Made by a program: the position numbers and the translations under genes | The notes under the pieces: model-generated | Database searches by the model: none | What the model was told of the DNA's origin: nothing | The model's input: only the letters and a program-made list of their open reading frames with translations | Assembly: GCF_910592395.1 (NCBI RefSeq) | Contig: NC_088315.1 | Span: forward strand, 15,171,808-15,235,807 | Source: Lineus longissimus | Taxonomy: Eukaryota > Nemertea > Pilidiophora > Heteronemertea > Lineidae | DNA: 64,000 nucleotides | Reading direction: 5' to 3' | In this document: positions 33,641-44,749 of the stretch, piece by piece | Numbering within the stretch: the stretch's first letter is position 1 | Layout of the letters: each line of letters starts with the position of its first letter

Positions 33641-34108
33641 CTAGACATTATTTTGTCGCTGCCTGTTATCTTTGTTGGTGAAAACTTCACGGGTAAATGT
33701 GCTGGCATCTATCATTATTGCGTTGATGGCACAGGCAGGCCCGAGTGCATCATTACTTTGGCAAAAGAATACCAAATATTTATTGTCGATTTTATGATAG
33801 AGCCTCACTGTGCTCGTTGAATCAATTAGTTTACGGATTTTCCACCTAGTCCAACTGAGATCAACCATTGTAGGCAGTCTACATTCTTTGCCACACTCCC
33901 ATTGCAAAAAGAGGCGCAGCGCACCGCAGGTTTTTTCGAAAGAAATATGAACATCTTTTATAGTTCGAATCTGTTCGAAAGTAAGAGACGACGTACTGGG
34001 AATTTCTAAGAATTCCGTTTGGTTACCAGCTGATAGTTCAATTAACAGGCAATCTGTCGAGTAATTAAGCCAATAAGTTATGGCATCTTTGAGTCTCTTG
34101 GCCAACAT
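33641..34108 (-). CDS. ORF of unknown function downstream of the envelope-like gene
   Basis: 155 codons with two Cys-containing patches and alternating strands. I do not recognise it. It follows the envelope-like gene by about 30 bases on the same strand. The second copy runs off the window at 64,000, so conservation cannot be judged. Confidence 0.35.
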   Translation of the reverse strand: MLAKRLKDAITYWLNYSTDCLLIELSAGNQTEFLEIPSTSSLTFEQIRTIKDVHISFEKTCGALRLFLQWECGKECRLPTMVDLSWTRWKIRKLIDSTSTVRLYHKIDNKYLVFFCQSNDALGPACAINAIMIDASTFTREVFTNKDNRQRQNNV

Positions 34109-34137
34109 AAGAAGGAGGATACACCCTGTAATTGTGA

Positions 34138-35766
34138 CTAGTGTGTAACATCATTTCCCTCAGCTGCGAGGTTCTTTTTAGCCGTTAGATTCAAAATTTC
34201 CTGAGCATTAGAATTAGGCGTAAACGTGGCAATAGTGAATAAACGAGGTGCTGTCATCCCACTGCCACGACATAATAAGACAGTAACTGCAACAGCTGCA
34301 TACACTGATAATACTGCCGTCACAATTTGGAGAGATAAGCCGGACCCAAACCATGAGCCATCCAGTTTCCCGTAAGCCGCTTCTGTCTGTCTGGCCAAAA
34401 AGTCAGCTTGTGAGGCATAGATTTTTGTTTGATTTCTAGCTGAAGATATGACGGTGCTCAACTTCATTTGGAACGTGTTATCCTTTGTGGCAATGCTGTT
34501 CCAATCCTGTTCATGTAAATCAATATTAGGTATTTGCACAGGAATTGGTGCTTCCGTAATAGAATGTCCCGAATACGATGATAAATCGACCTCGGGGTAT
34601 ATCGCTTTTAAAACTGGAAGGTTAATTGGGTGTAAATATGTTATACTCTCAGCTTTGTCTTTGCAATTGGTGAGTGATGCCGGAATAAGCCACGTGGCGG
34701 CACTAATCTGACACTGGCAGGGGATTCTTACTATGCAAAAGGAGCAGGACTTTATACTTTGTACATTCCTATTTCCACATTTCTGACTCCAACTGGATTC
34801 TGATCCAGAGATAAGTACCAAGCTTGGTGACAACTGAATAGCACCATCTACTAGTCCGCCAGCATCATATCGTACATCACACAACTCCAAGGCCCTCTGG
34901 ATGTCATTATAGAACAGGGCCGACGTACATGTCGGTATTGCCCTTGATCGCAGAGCTACCGTTGTTTTGCATGTATAGATAACATCGTTATGTTCACAGC
35001 CAGACAGAATATCATCCTCAAACTCGTTGATAAACTCACCATCAATGGAAACACCAAGGAAGCGTGGCAAGCCTACGACCTTAGAGGTCGCACGACTGCT
35101 TGAGTTTAAAGGAACCGGTAGGCTCAAAACTCTATAAAGGTCAATCATCGACTGGGATGACAGCATGTTAATTTTTACTGCTATAAAGATATACTTGTTG
35201 TCACGAGTGAACACCACATTTTGGGTTTGGTAATAAAACTCTGGATTGGGGTGTGCGACACGAAAGGTAGGATACTTTTCTGCCAGTAATACAGCAGTTT
35301 CCTTTAGGACTGCTTCCAACGCGTTCGGAGGAACATAAACTTGCGGAAGATAACCCCTTAATAACGTTTGTGATGCCAACGTCCATTCAAACATTTGCGA
35401 TTCCAACTCTGTTAAATAGGACAAGCAAGAGATTGCCTCTGTCATGATTGTGGCCAAGGTTACAACAGCCAACTGGGTATCATTTACCGCATTTATTAGA
35501 CTGTTGACGGTATTCTGCACCTGTTCAATATAACGGTGGTTGTTTTTCACCCCTTGCATGGTATTTGTGATTCTGTCATTGGCTAATTCCATCATACTAC
35601 TGAAGGATCCGGAAAACTTAGTAATGGCTTGACTATTTTTGGCTATTTGTGCAGACATGCTCTGAGCATGAGCCTTTATTTTGCGCACATCTGAACTAGT
35701 TGCTAAGCCAAATATAGAGCTCTCAATCTCGCCAATAGGTGCGAGGATTGCATCACGTTTGCTCCT
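34138..35766 (-). pseudogene. Envelope-like glycoprotein of the giant element, main part
   Basis: Resembles the F-type fusion proteins of insect and other invertebrate Gypsy elements and baculoviruses, by arrangement. A basic cleavage-type motif R-S-K-R lies at 35,755-35,766, followed by a Gly/Ile-containing segment and a long heptad-rich helical region (about 35,690-35,400). A Cys-rich ectodomain comes next. A hydrophobic membrane anchor sits near the C-terminus (about 34,350-34,260), followed by a cytoplasmic tail. The frame runs open from 35,766 to 34,138, but upstream it meets a stop near 35,860. It is not continuous with the signal-peptide part at 36,602, so this copy is broken. Confidence 0.65.
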
Positions 35767-36128
35767 TGGGTACCCAACTTGAATGGAATTAGGTCCTGTG
35801 CTGGGCAGAGACCTGTATTCATCCGCGACCGGAAGTGTGGCACAGTCACATAGAGCTTATCAAAATGTGAAGTTGTGGTAAATACATGGCTGGGATAGAC
35901 CAAAGTGGAATTAATTCTCAATCTGTGGTTGATTCTAAATCTACAGAGTCAGGCCATCACAGAAATATGCTTTTTGATAATATATTTAAGAAAATGTGGT
36001 CTCACTGGTCAGTTTAGAACTTGTACTTTGACAGGGCCATATCAATGCACCAGTGACGTTTTGACGGATATGGTGTACGGAAATCTTTTTTTCTCAGGCA
36101 ATCGGTATTGGAATGTTTTTAAACTTTA

Positions 36129-36602
36129 TTATGCTATTGGCAAAGGGTTCTTCTTGACATGTATAAAATTTTGTGCAGATTGATTGGTCCAAGGTGTACT
36201 TTTTTTACCAAAACATATGCACAACAATGTACATGTAATGTACACAAGTTTTAATAGAGGACTCTGGCCTGCTTGTTTTGTCCACTTTTTTATTCGTTCA
36301 ACAAGTTCTCGCCGTCTGAAGTACAAGTCACGGCCCAAGGTACTGATACGATAACAGAGGGTTGTTTTCTTGGTACACTGATTAAAGTGTAGATTGGGGT
36401 CTATATTGCTGACATTAGGAATCGGAACCGCAAATGTATGTAACCAGTAAGTTTTCCGCACGTTTACTCTTCCCAACTTAGAAAATGCTACCCCGAAGGC
36501 GGTGCGTAACACTACGTCCTCCTCTATTTCTATTCTATCAGAAATTATTACTGATACCTCCAGACAAAGGAGACACCCTAATAGGCAGAAAAGAGTACCC
36601 AT
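36129..36602 (-). pseudogene. Envelope-like gene, N-terminal part with signal peptide
   Basis: An ATG at 36,602, about 107 bases after the pol stop, starts a hydrophobic signal-peptide-like stretch of about 20 residues. A short ectodomain with paired Cys residues follows. The similarity to the envelope N-terminus at 53,124 is in layout (signal peptide, a G-V-x-F-x-x-L-G type segment). The frame is separated from the rest of the envelope by frame changes between about 36,260 and 35,870. Confidence 0.5.
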
Positions 36603-36708
36603 ACCTGTTATCTGTGGATTGAAGATATTTATCAGTTGGTTTTGATGAGTGCAGTTGGATCTGGAATAATAAGAAGAACAGTAATACATAATATACAAGC
36701 CTCAATGT

Positions 36709-39700
36709 CTACCTTTTCCGGGATTTCCGCTTTGTTTTTTGTTGCAGCTTAGCTAGAAACTCTGTGGCAGGCTCAGGGGGCACCAGGTCATCGGTTTTAA
36801 CCCATGAGTCGTGACGAGGGCCATAGTTAAGCCATCTGACAAGAAATTCTGATTCCTTGTTTCGACGTCTGTGCTTGAGTACCTTTTCAATCTCAAACAC
36901 CTCGTCAGTGATTTCCTTATCATTTTGTGATTCTGGCGCTTCCAAGTTTACAGGTATAACGGTATCATCAGGAATTTCTTTTCGTTGTTGTCCGTTATTG
37001 TTACTATGTTCATTCTGATTGATAGCTTCACCTGTTGCAACTACGTTGTCTTGAAGTGGTTCACATGCATCTGTTGGTAGAAAATTATCTGGAATTGGCT
37101 CGCCCTCACAAGGTGCTTCAGGAACCTGTAATGCTAATCTATCATCATAATAAAAACGTTTCAACCTGTCACAATGGATTGGCGTCGGCAAATTGCGATT
37201 CTGTGCCGACCTTAACTTGAAGGTTTTTGGTGAGGTTTCTGCAACGATCATAAATGGTCCTGCCCACAGATTGCTCAAACAAAGGCTTAGCCCTTTAGTT
37301 CGTTTTGGCTTTGGTGTGAGGACCCATGCCAAATCACCTGGTTTCCAATTTGGTTCTACTGCTGTCCTATCAAAACGCTGCTTCATCTGGGCTCTAGTGA
37401 TTTTTAATTGTTTATTAGCTAACATTTGGGCCGTATCTAGAGCCTGTACAATATTTTTTATATGTTCATCCACTGGAGGGTCCTTCTCATCCTCTTGTAT
37501 AGGATGCAACGATAAGTCTAGACATGTCTTTGGCAATCGACCAATCAAGAAATATGGTGAATAGCCCGTGCTTTCACACACGCTTGAATTAAACGCCCAA
37601 GAAATTGGTTGCAAGTACACTGGCCAGTCAGTGTTTTCCTTGTTGCAATATTTTGCCAATGCTTCAGCTAACCAGCGGTTAACTCTTTCAGCCAGACCTT
37701 GTGTTCTGGGATGATAGGCAGCGCCGCAGAGCTTGGTAATGTTACAGAGTTTACAGAGATGCCTCATTTGCTTGCTCATGAAATATGAGGCCTGGTCACT
37801 AAGGATTTTATCAGGCGGGCCATTTCTGCAGACTACCTCTTCAAATATCTTTGTTCCTAACTCTGTGGAGGTAGTACTCCGAATAGGTACTAGTATTGTA
37901 AATTTGGAAAATGCGTCTACCAAGACTAAGATATGTTGAAATCCTTCCTTTGATTTTACCAATGGGCCTTTACAATCCATGACCATGAGCTGGAAGGGGT
38001 GTGATGCCACAATAGGGAGGAGTGGAGCTTTTGCATGTTTAGTATCGAATCTTTTGCACTGACATGCCATGCACGTCTTGATCCAATACCTGATGTCTTT
38101 CCGCGTTGTGGGCCAATGGTATTTCCATTGTAACCGTTGCGTAGTCTTCCGAACGCCAAAATGTCCTCCCATTGGACTATCATGAGACCATTCCAGCACT
38201 TGGTTGATTAGTGTGGTTGGTATTGCTGTAAGATACAGTGTTTTAGGAGTTTTTATTGTTGAGTCCGACTTTTCCGGAAATAATACGACCCGTTTTAATA
38301 AGTTATTATCAAGAACATATTTTTCGGCCTGGTTTTGTATGTAAGTAGCTGCTACCTTATCATCAGGGAGTGTTTCATCTGTAAAATATGTGATGATAGG
38401 CCCCAACTCTTTATCTTCTCTTTGGAAGTGTTCCAAGGCTGTCAATGTTACCGGATAGGTAGGTCTAGTAGTTGGAACTATGATCGCTGCAATGCTGTTT
38501 TCTTCCTCCTCCGGGATAAGCCTACTCAAAAAATCTGCTACTGGGATGGACTTTCCATCGGCATACGTAAGCTGAAAACTATATTGTTGAATAGCTAGAC
38601 TCATGCGCATTAATCGAGGACTCTCGGTCCGTTTTTTCATTAAGTACACAAGTGCTTGGTGGTAAGTTTTGACCCGAAAGGTTGTATAACTTAGATACAT
38701 TTCGAAGGCCTTTAATCCCTGGCATAACGCAAGTAATTCGAGTTCTGTGATTGGATAACGTTGCTGAGTCCTTGTTAATGTCTTACTGTAATATGATATT
38801 GGATGTACATGGCCGTCTTTTTCCTGTGATAGGACTGCCCCTACAGCGTAGGTTGAAGCATCCGTTTCAAGTATGAAGGGTAATTTATCATCCGGATGAG
38901 GTAAAAAGATTGGTTCTGACGTCAATGCTTTCTTCAATGTTTCGACCGCTTCTACACATTCCGGCGTGAAGGTGAATGGTTCGTCTTGTCTTAGTAGCTT
39001 TACCAAGGGAGCAGCAATATGACTGAATCTATATATGAACTTCCTGTAGTAACTGGCAGCTCCTAGAAATCGTTTGATTTCTTTCTGGGATTTTGGTTGG
39101 GCCATCTTCCCTATTGCCTCTGTTTTCTTAGGGTCAGGTTTGGTGCCTTCCCCGGAGATAATATGGCCAAGGAATTTGATCTCTTTTTTACAGATACTAC
39201 ACTTTGCTGGATGCATTCGTAAATTTGCTTGCCGTAGCCTGGAAAAAACGAGTTTCAAATTTTGCAGGTGATCATCGAAATCTTTGCCCCAGATAAGAAT
39301 ATCATCAAGGTAAACTAAGCATTTCGTTTTAACCAGTCCTGACAAGACAATACTCATGATTCTGCAGAATGTAGATGGAGCATTAGATAACCCGAATGGA
39401 AGGACGCGCCAAATATATTGCGACGATTCGGACACCACCGATGATAAGCGTTGGGCATTTTTTGTCATGGATACTTGATAATATCCAGAATCACTATTAC
39501 CAGGTTCCAAGACCCCTTGGTCAACCAATTTTTGAACTTCTTCATCTAAAATTGTTCGTCGATTTGGTGCAAGTCGATATGGCTTCTGAGCCACCGGTTT
39601 CGTGCCAATGAATTTCATATCATGTGAGCCTACGGTACAAACCCCAAGATCAGATATACTCATTGCAAAAAGGTCCTCGTTTGCTTTTATGAAGCTGGTT

Positions 39701-40656
39701 AACTCCTGGCGTTGGTCTTCTGTTACATCCGCTGTTGACAAATCTATAACATCCATTGGTGACTTCCCTGGTAGAGCAGGAACAACATCTTTGTGTGGAA
39801 GGAAATGCTGAGGTGCTGATAGTAAGTCATCGCCCTCTGTTACTACATTCATGTTGGAGACTTCCGGTATCGGGACTAGGTAAGCAACCAATGTTCCAGC
39901 AGGTATGATGGTCTTTGTTTTATTCAAATTCAACATTTTGATGGGAACTTTTTGTTTCTCTACAGTAACGAGACTAGCTGCCACACATACCTTATGTTGG
40001 ATGTATATGTTTGGTGGTTCCTGTACCATTCTGTCAGTGCCCTCAGGTAATGCATTTGTAGTATCAATGGTCAGGAATGATTCTGAAATTGGTTGAAGAC
40101 AACAATCTTTTTTGAGGAAAACAGGGGTGGATTCATCCAAAGAGATTGAGCCTAATAATGGCACTGATTTAATTCCAGGAATAAGAAGTTGGCCTGATCC
40201 AAAGTTTAGAGAGACGTCATAGGCATTCAAAAAATCCCTGCCAAGTATGATTTGTTGCACAGTGGCCTTATGAGGGATGATATAGAATACCTGTTCTAGT
40301 GTTGAATCAGCTAGTTGCATTGGTATAGTAATCGTACCTTTCAGCTTAATCTTTTCCCCGTTAACTGCAGCAGTCTGAGTATAAAGTCCTTTACTGATAG
40401 GGGAAGACTTCAACTTGGGGTCACGCATTACCAAGGTTTCATTTATGATTGAGATTGCTGCTCCGGAATCTACTAGTATTTGATACTGATTTGTTCCTAT
40501 TTGTGCTTCGATTATTGAAGCAACCGAAGCGAGTACTGTTGGTGTGTTCGCGAAGCCATTTGTATCCGCCAAGGAGGTTTCCTTCTGAGTACTGTGTAGG
40601 TTGGTTTCTGAAATCGGTTTTGCTGCAGTTATATTATTTTTACAAGTCTTTACCAT
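36709..40656 (-). pseudogene. Gypsy pol: protease, RT, RNase H, integrase, chromodomain
   Basis: A frame of 1,315 codons. The protease has D-S-G-A at 63-66. The reverse transcriptase has P-F-G-L-S-N-A-P and Y-L-D-D (449-452), followed by RNase H (E-T-D-A-S about 550). The integrase has an HHCC finger, D-D-E core residues (M-D-C-K, S-D-Q-A, A-E-R-V-N) and a GPF-like region. A C-terminal chromodomain covers about residues 1,235-1,290. The RT jumps from G-V-L-E-P-G-N-S straight to G-Y-Y-Q-V at residue 388 (about 39,490). The 50-60 residues holding the motif-A catalytic Asp are missing. The deletion keeps the frame, so the ORF looks whole but the enzyme cannot work. Chromodomain Gypsy elements are known to use such domains for chromatin targeting. 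Confidence 0.9.
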
Positions 40657-41718
40657 TTTTTGCCGTTTTAGGGGTATGTAAAAGTTGGCCTAACCTAGGT
40701 ATGTCGTTGGCATTCTGAGAAGGTTTTTCTAGGACTAATTTGTTGCCTTGCTTTTTGTTGTTATCTGAGGCTGAACTCTGTGGAAGATCAGGCTGAAGGT
40801 CAGCCAGTTGTTTGGTAGCATTGCCTGATGTTTTTGTTATCGTTGGTATGTTGTTTGCGTCCATTTCTGAGTAACTTGGTGCTACCTGTGCACTGTTCGG
40901 TATGTGTTTCCTGGGAGGAATAGGTGGAGGTGTAGTGTCTAGGCACCTGAGAACGGTATTGTTTTTAGTGTTAGTTGTTAAGTTCTGTACTTTGGGTGGT
41001 ACTGATACCGGTGGGCTATCCCTTATTTGGTGAGAGAAACTGTCGGATACTGTTTCTTGGCAGAGCTTGGGTTGTACATTCTGATCTTCCTTGAGGTTTT
41101 GAGTTACCAGAATGTTGTTTTCTGTAACGTAATCGTTAGAATGTGCTTCCTTTTGGGGAAGTGTGGTTGGCGTATAGATGTCTGCATATACCTTTACCTG
41201 TTCAATAGAGGTATCAGTCTTGCCAGTATTTTGTATTATACCTGTAGTATCGTTTTCTCCATGCCCCCTATGTAGAATTCCTACCTTTTGCTTTGCGCCT
41301 AATATTGGTGTTTCTGTACGTTCTGTGGAAATATTGCCTGTAGATTTTAAGCTTAGTGTTGTATCTGGAACTTGGTTATTGCCAAGGTCTTCTACTTTTT
41401 GGTCTATTTTTTGTTAGTGACTTTGAAAGAGAGTTTTGGTGTACTTCGGACATCAGTGTCCGTTTCACGTCGTGGTAGTGATGGTGGAGATTTAGTGATC
41501 TCAAACTCTTTGTTTTGCAAGGTTACTATTGAATTTACTAGCTTGATAACAGCTTGAAAATTACCCTGGTTATAAGTTTTTTCTTGGAGCATTTTAGACA
41601 ATTCTTCCAGTTTTTTGAGTATTGCACGATACTCCCCTGTTTGCATCTGATCTTTTAGAAACTTAATTCTCGTCGCTTTTTCTACCAATACCATGAACTT
41701 TTCAACAATTCGTAGCAA
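40657..41718 (-). other. Gag-pol linker region with fragmented frames
   Basis: Minus-strand frames at 41,718-41,404 and 40,864-40,640 are rich in Lys, Gln, Asn and Ser and have no recognised domain. They may be the disordered gag-pol junction, broken by frameshifts. Confidence 0.4.
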
Positions 41719-41900
41719 ATCTGCATCCTCTTCAATGGATGCCTCTGTTCCCTTATGTGGGTGCTTAAAATTTATGGATGCTACTTTTGGTTCATCGTTG
41801 CCGCCTATTGCACCTTGAGTGATACTAGTCCTGTCTTTATGAGCTGATTTATTAACGGATCCACGCCCCTTAATATTGTGTTGTGCATGGACCCTACTAC

Positions 41901-43646
41901 CTAGTTTAAAGGCTGATTGTTGGTTCTATCCTGGTTAGGCCGAAAACCGGCAACAGCATCCTGTTGATTAGAATTAAACCTACGAGGCCTACTGTCAATA
42001 TTCCACCTATTATTTCTCGGCTGCCAACTTCCACGCTGTGGTCTAGACCTAGAATAACATTCTCTCGTACTATGACCAAAACGGTTACAATTCGAACAAC
42101 GTGGTTCCTCGGGGATGTTACGCTCACATGTAGATTCATGATGATTTCCACCACAACAATTACATATTATCTGCCCTTGCAGACTTCTTGGTGTCCTAAA
42201 TGAGGATGAGTGGCCAATAGAAGATTTGATACCATCTAATTCTTTCTGGATATTCTTCATCATTCTTTCAAGTTTGTTGTCCGTGTCCTCTTTGGGACTT
42301 ACCGCTGATGGCCTCAATTGATCTATAGCAGCCACAATAGCTGCAGCAGCTGGAGCTGGTGAAGGATCTAATTGTTCTGTTGCTTCATAAAGCCTGGCTG
42401 TTACACATGCCTGGTCATAGGATGCGGGAGCTGAACGTAATACAAACCCTCGAATTGCCGGTCGTAACCCTCTCAAAAAATAACTCAACTTTTCCTCGTC
42501 AGTTACGCTTAGACACATACAGTTGTCCAATATGTCTTGGACATAGGCATCCACAGTTTCAGTAGGACCCATTTGGCGAGACATCAGATTGTTCAGCTTG
42601 ACAAATCGAAATTTCATATTTTCAAAATGATCCAAGAACGCTTTTGCTAGTGTATCCCAGTCTGCACGGGAAGTTGGGGGAAGATTAAGTAACCACTGCC
42701 ACGCCGGGCCACGAAGGAACAAGGAAAAAACAGCCGGTTTATCTTCAGTACGAATGCCTTTTGTTTGTGTGTATAGGGAAAACCTTGTTAACCAGTCTTT
42801 GCATGATTGGGAGTTTGACAAACCCCGCCAAGTTTCTAATTTAACCTCAGGTAATCTCACTTGTGTGACGTTCATTGCTGTGGTTGGAATCATATCTTCA
42901 AAACCCTTTTTAATAGTGTCCCAGACACGAGTGGAGTGATCAAGTTTGTCGCTTTGCGACATTTTGGAGGAAGGAGCTGGTGTTGAATGGGAAATTGGAC
43001 TGGATATGCCTTTGTCACTGGCTTGTTGCAATAAGAATGGATTTGTTGGAGTCGTCAGTTCTTCACTTGTGGGAGCTGAAGGTTGTTGAATTTTAGGTAC
43101 AACCGGAGATTGTGACATAAGGTCAGTATCGGGAGTGTTTTTGTTTGACTCAAATTTGATATTTGGTACGTTGCATTCGTTATGGCTTGTGTCGTTTTTG
43201 GATTTGAGACGGCGCTCTTCCTGGTCGCACAGATCTTGGCCCCAGTCTAAAGTGTTTTGGTTTGGAGACTTAGAAGTAGGCTGAGATTTAAAGTTTGAAT
43301 CGTTATCTTGCTGTGGTGCAAACGGTTGTCTAGCTCTCGTAGGATCAAAAGTGTTGTCAATGGACCAGGCAACCGACTTACATGGTTTGGTGTATTCTGT
43401 AAAACCGGAGGGTGCCCTTTGGCTACCATTAATCAAGGTATCCAGTTCACGTTGCTGGTTCTGGTTTGACTCTAAGGCCTCGTCTAAGGATTTATTGGCA
43501 TTTTCTAATAGTTTTTTTAATGATTCGGGAAAATCCAATTCATCAGACTGAGCAGATTCATGGTCACACTCCAGGGCGTCACTAGATTCCTGAGGGGGAA
43601 TATCACCACCTGACCGCAGAAAATGACGCTTCCTAAAGCCTGGCAT
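41901..43646 (-). CDS. Gypsy gag polyprotein
   Basis: 581 codons with a disordered N-terminal half rich in Ser, Pro, Gln and Asn, then a capsid-like helical domain (about residues 255-400, including a W-x-x-W/W-L-L segment typical of Gypsy gag). Two zinc knuckles follow, at about residues 495-530: C-N-C-C-G-G-N-H-H (a variant) and C-S-N-C-N-R-F-G-H-S-T-R-E-C (canonical C-x2-C-x4-H-x4-C). The tail is Arg/Asn-rich. It starts about 400 bases inside the 5' LTR. The frame appears intact. Confidence 0.88.
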   Translation of the reverse strand: MPGFRKRHFLRSGGDIPPQESSDALECDHESAQSDELDFPESLKKLLENANKSLDEALESNQNQQRELDTLINGSQRAPSGFTEYTKPCKSVAWSIDNTFDPTRARQPFAPQQDNDSNFKSQPTSKSPNQNTLDWGQDLCDQEERRLKSKNDTSHNECNVPNIKFESNKNTPDTDLMSQSPVVPKIQQPSAPTSEELTTPTNPFLLQQASDKGISSPISHSTPAPSSKMSQSDKLDHSTRVWDTIKKGFEDMIPTTAMNVTQVRLPEVKLETWRGLSNSQSCKDWLTRFSLYTQTKGIRTEDKPAVFSLFLRGPAWQWLLNLPPTSRADWDTLAKAFLDHFENMKFRFVKLNNLMSRQMGPTETVDAYVQDILDNCMCLSVTDEEKLSYFLRGLRPAIRGFVLRSAPASYDQACVTARLYEATEQLDPSPAPAAAAIVAAIDQLRPSAVSPKEDTDNKLERMMKNIQKELDGIKSSIGHSSSFRTPRSLQGQIICNCCGGNHHESTCERNIPEEPRCSNCNRFGHSTRECYSRSRPQRGSWQPRNNRWNIDSRPRRFNSNQQDAVAGFRPNQDRTNNQPLN

Positions 43647-43649
43647 GAA

Positions 43650-44043
43650 AACTGCGTGACCGACGTGGGATGATAAAAGTTTTACAGGTAGCTAAGTCTG
43701 AATTTGAGCATGACGATAGGTCTGTACCCGTTGTGTTTGTTAACCTCCACCGAAGGAACGCCTAATACCATGTGTTTAGCAAGAATTTACAGGTGGTAGA
43801 ACACCAGCAACCATCATTAATAAACGTATTAGAGCATTTAGGCATAAGGCTACTGCATAAAGACACTTACAGCAACACCTACCACAATTATGCATATTTT
43901 ACGAGATAGTACGAAATCGGATGGGGCATACAATATACGGGGCCGAAAATCGGAACATACGAAATATGGGGCGAAAATTGGAATATACAAATATGGGGTC
44001 GAAAATTGGAGAGAGAACGAAAGGGAATAATCTCTGAGAGACG
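43650..44043 (-). other. 5' leader of the giant element
   Basis: Non-coding region between the primer-binding site and gag ATG. It contains short imperfect tandem repeats of an AAAATCGGAA/AAAATTGGA type phrase at about 43,945-44,012. Confidence 0.5.
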
Positions 44044-44053
44044 TCTGCTACCA
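44044..44053 (-). promoter_or_regulatory. Primer-binding site for initiator tRNA-Met
   Basis: Minus strand reads TGGTAGCAGA, abutting the LTR end with no spacer. It is complementary to the 3' end of eukaryotic initiator tRNA-Met (established sequence ending in TCTGCTACCA). Confidence 0.8.
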
Positions 44054-44508
44054 TGTAACGTACAGGCGTGAACCGCCCCGAGCCGTCACGTTTGGAGGGG
44101 GAAATGTCCACGGCCTCCCAGAGGTCAGATGCTCGACCGTCTGTCTCTAGAGATCCTTCCCCTATATATGTTTATGGCAAGGTCATCCGACCACGAAGAT
44201 AATAACGCAATTCTTTGGACTTACCCTTGATCTTTATTTTGGAAGATGTACAAAACTCGAGAGGTCTTCTTAAACGGCCTAAGTATGTTTTCCCTTTTTA
44301 GCCCTGATGTTCTTCCTGGTCTAGCTCTCTCTCCCAGATGGGCGCCCTGTGGTCTGGTTTATATATAGGCCCTATAAGGGCCAGCCAATGATAGCCGGTC
44401 ACATGATGTTTCTAGTTCTGGGAGGCTCGCGGCAGGATGCCCGAATTCCACGAACAATCCACCAGGTTAAATATAGTTACCCCGGCGGACTATAAGGGAA
44501 CCAGTACA
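44054..44508 (-). repeat. Right LTR (5' LTR of the giant element), 455 bp
   Basis: TG..CA ends, same orientation as 7,605-8,056. On the minus strand it has a TATA box at 44,358-44,369 (CCTATATATAAA) and, about 125 bases downstream, a polyadenylation signal AATAAA at 44,233-44,238. That is the expected U3-R order. Confidence 0.88.
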
Positions 44509-44513
44509 CCAGT

Positions 44514-44735
44514 CTGCCTCCTTCGTAAGAATCCTATATTTTCTGAAATAAAGTGTGTCATTCTGGGTCTTTTTTGGTCATTATCAGAGGATCATCAGTT
44601 GAAGAAATGAACTCGGCATATTTCATATAGGAGTCGAGCAATTTGCCTGTCTGAATGTTGTAGAAGGAGCTGAGGTAGTCAGAACCACCCAACAAGTAAA
44701 TGGCAAGGAGGCATATCCCAGATATTCATTGATTG
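44514..44735 (-). pseudogene. PIN/XPG-like domain, terminal part cut by the LTR
   Basis: In a frame shifted from the ORF ending at 44,750, the sequence shows a G-G-S-D-Y-L-S-S-F-Y type segment, matching the motif that follows the nuclease core in XPG/PIN-like proteins. Two stops occur near the LTR border. It continues the nuclease domain and ends at the LTR insertion. Confidence 0.55.
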
Positions 44736-44749
44736 CACTCTTGATTAAA

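Larger units (their letters stand above)
7605..44508 (-). mobile_element. Giant Ty3/Gypsy-type LTR retroelement, 36.9 kb with nested insertions
   Basis: Two same-orientation LTRs (7,605-8,056; 44,054-44,508) are flanked by the same 4-bp sequence CCAG. A primer-binding site abuts the right LTR at 44,044-44,053 (TGGTAGCAGA on the minus strand, matching the 3' end of initiator tRNA-Met). Gag, pol and an envelope-like gene run leftward from it in the correct order. Downstream come a small ORF, a RING-like gene and, on the opposite strand, a spliced gene. A MULE (17,439-28,979) and a LINE (about 29,000-32,932) are younger insertions. Without them the element is about 21 kb, still large for Gypsy. 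Some of the remaining 8-17 kb region may also be inserted. Confidence 0.8.

Noticed and set aside
41027-41275. Plus-strand ORFs over gag and pol (40.4-43.5 kb)
   Set aside because: Shadows of the minus-strand gag-pol frames.
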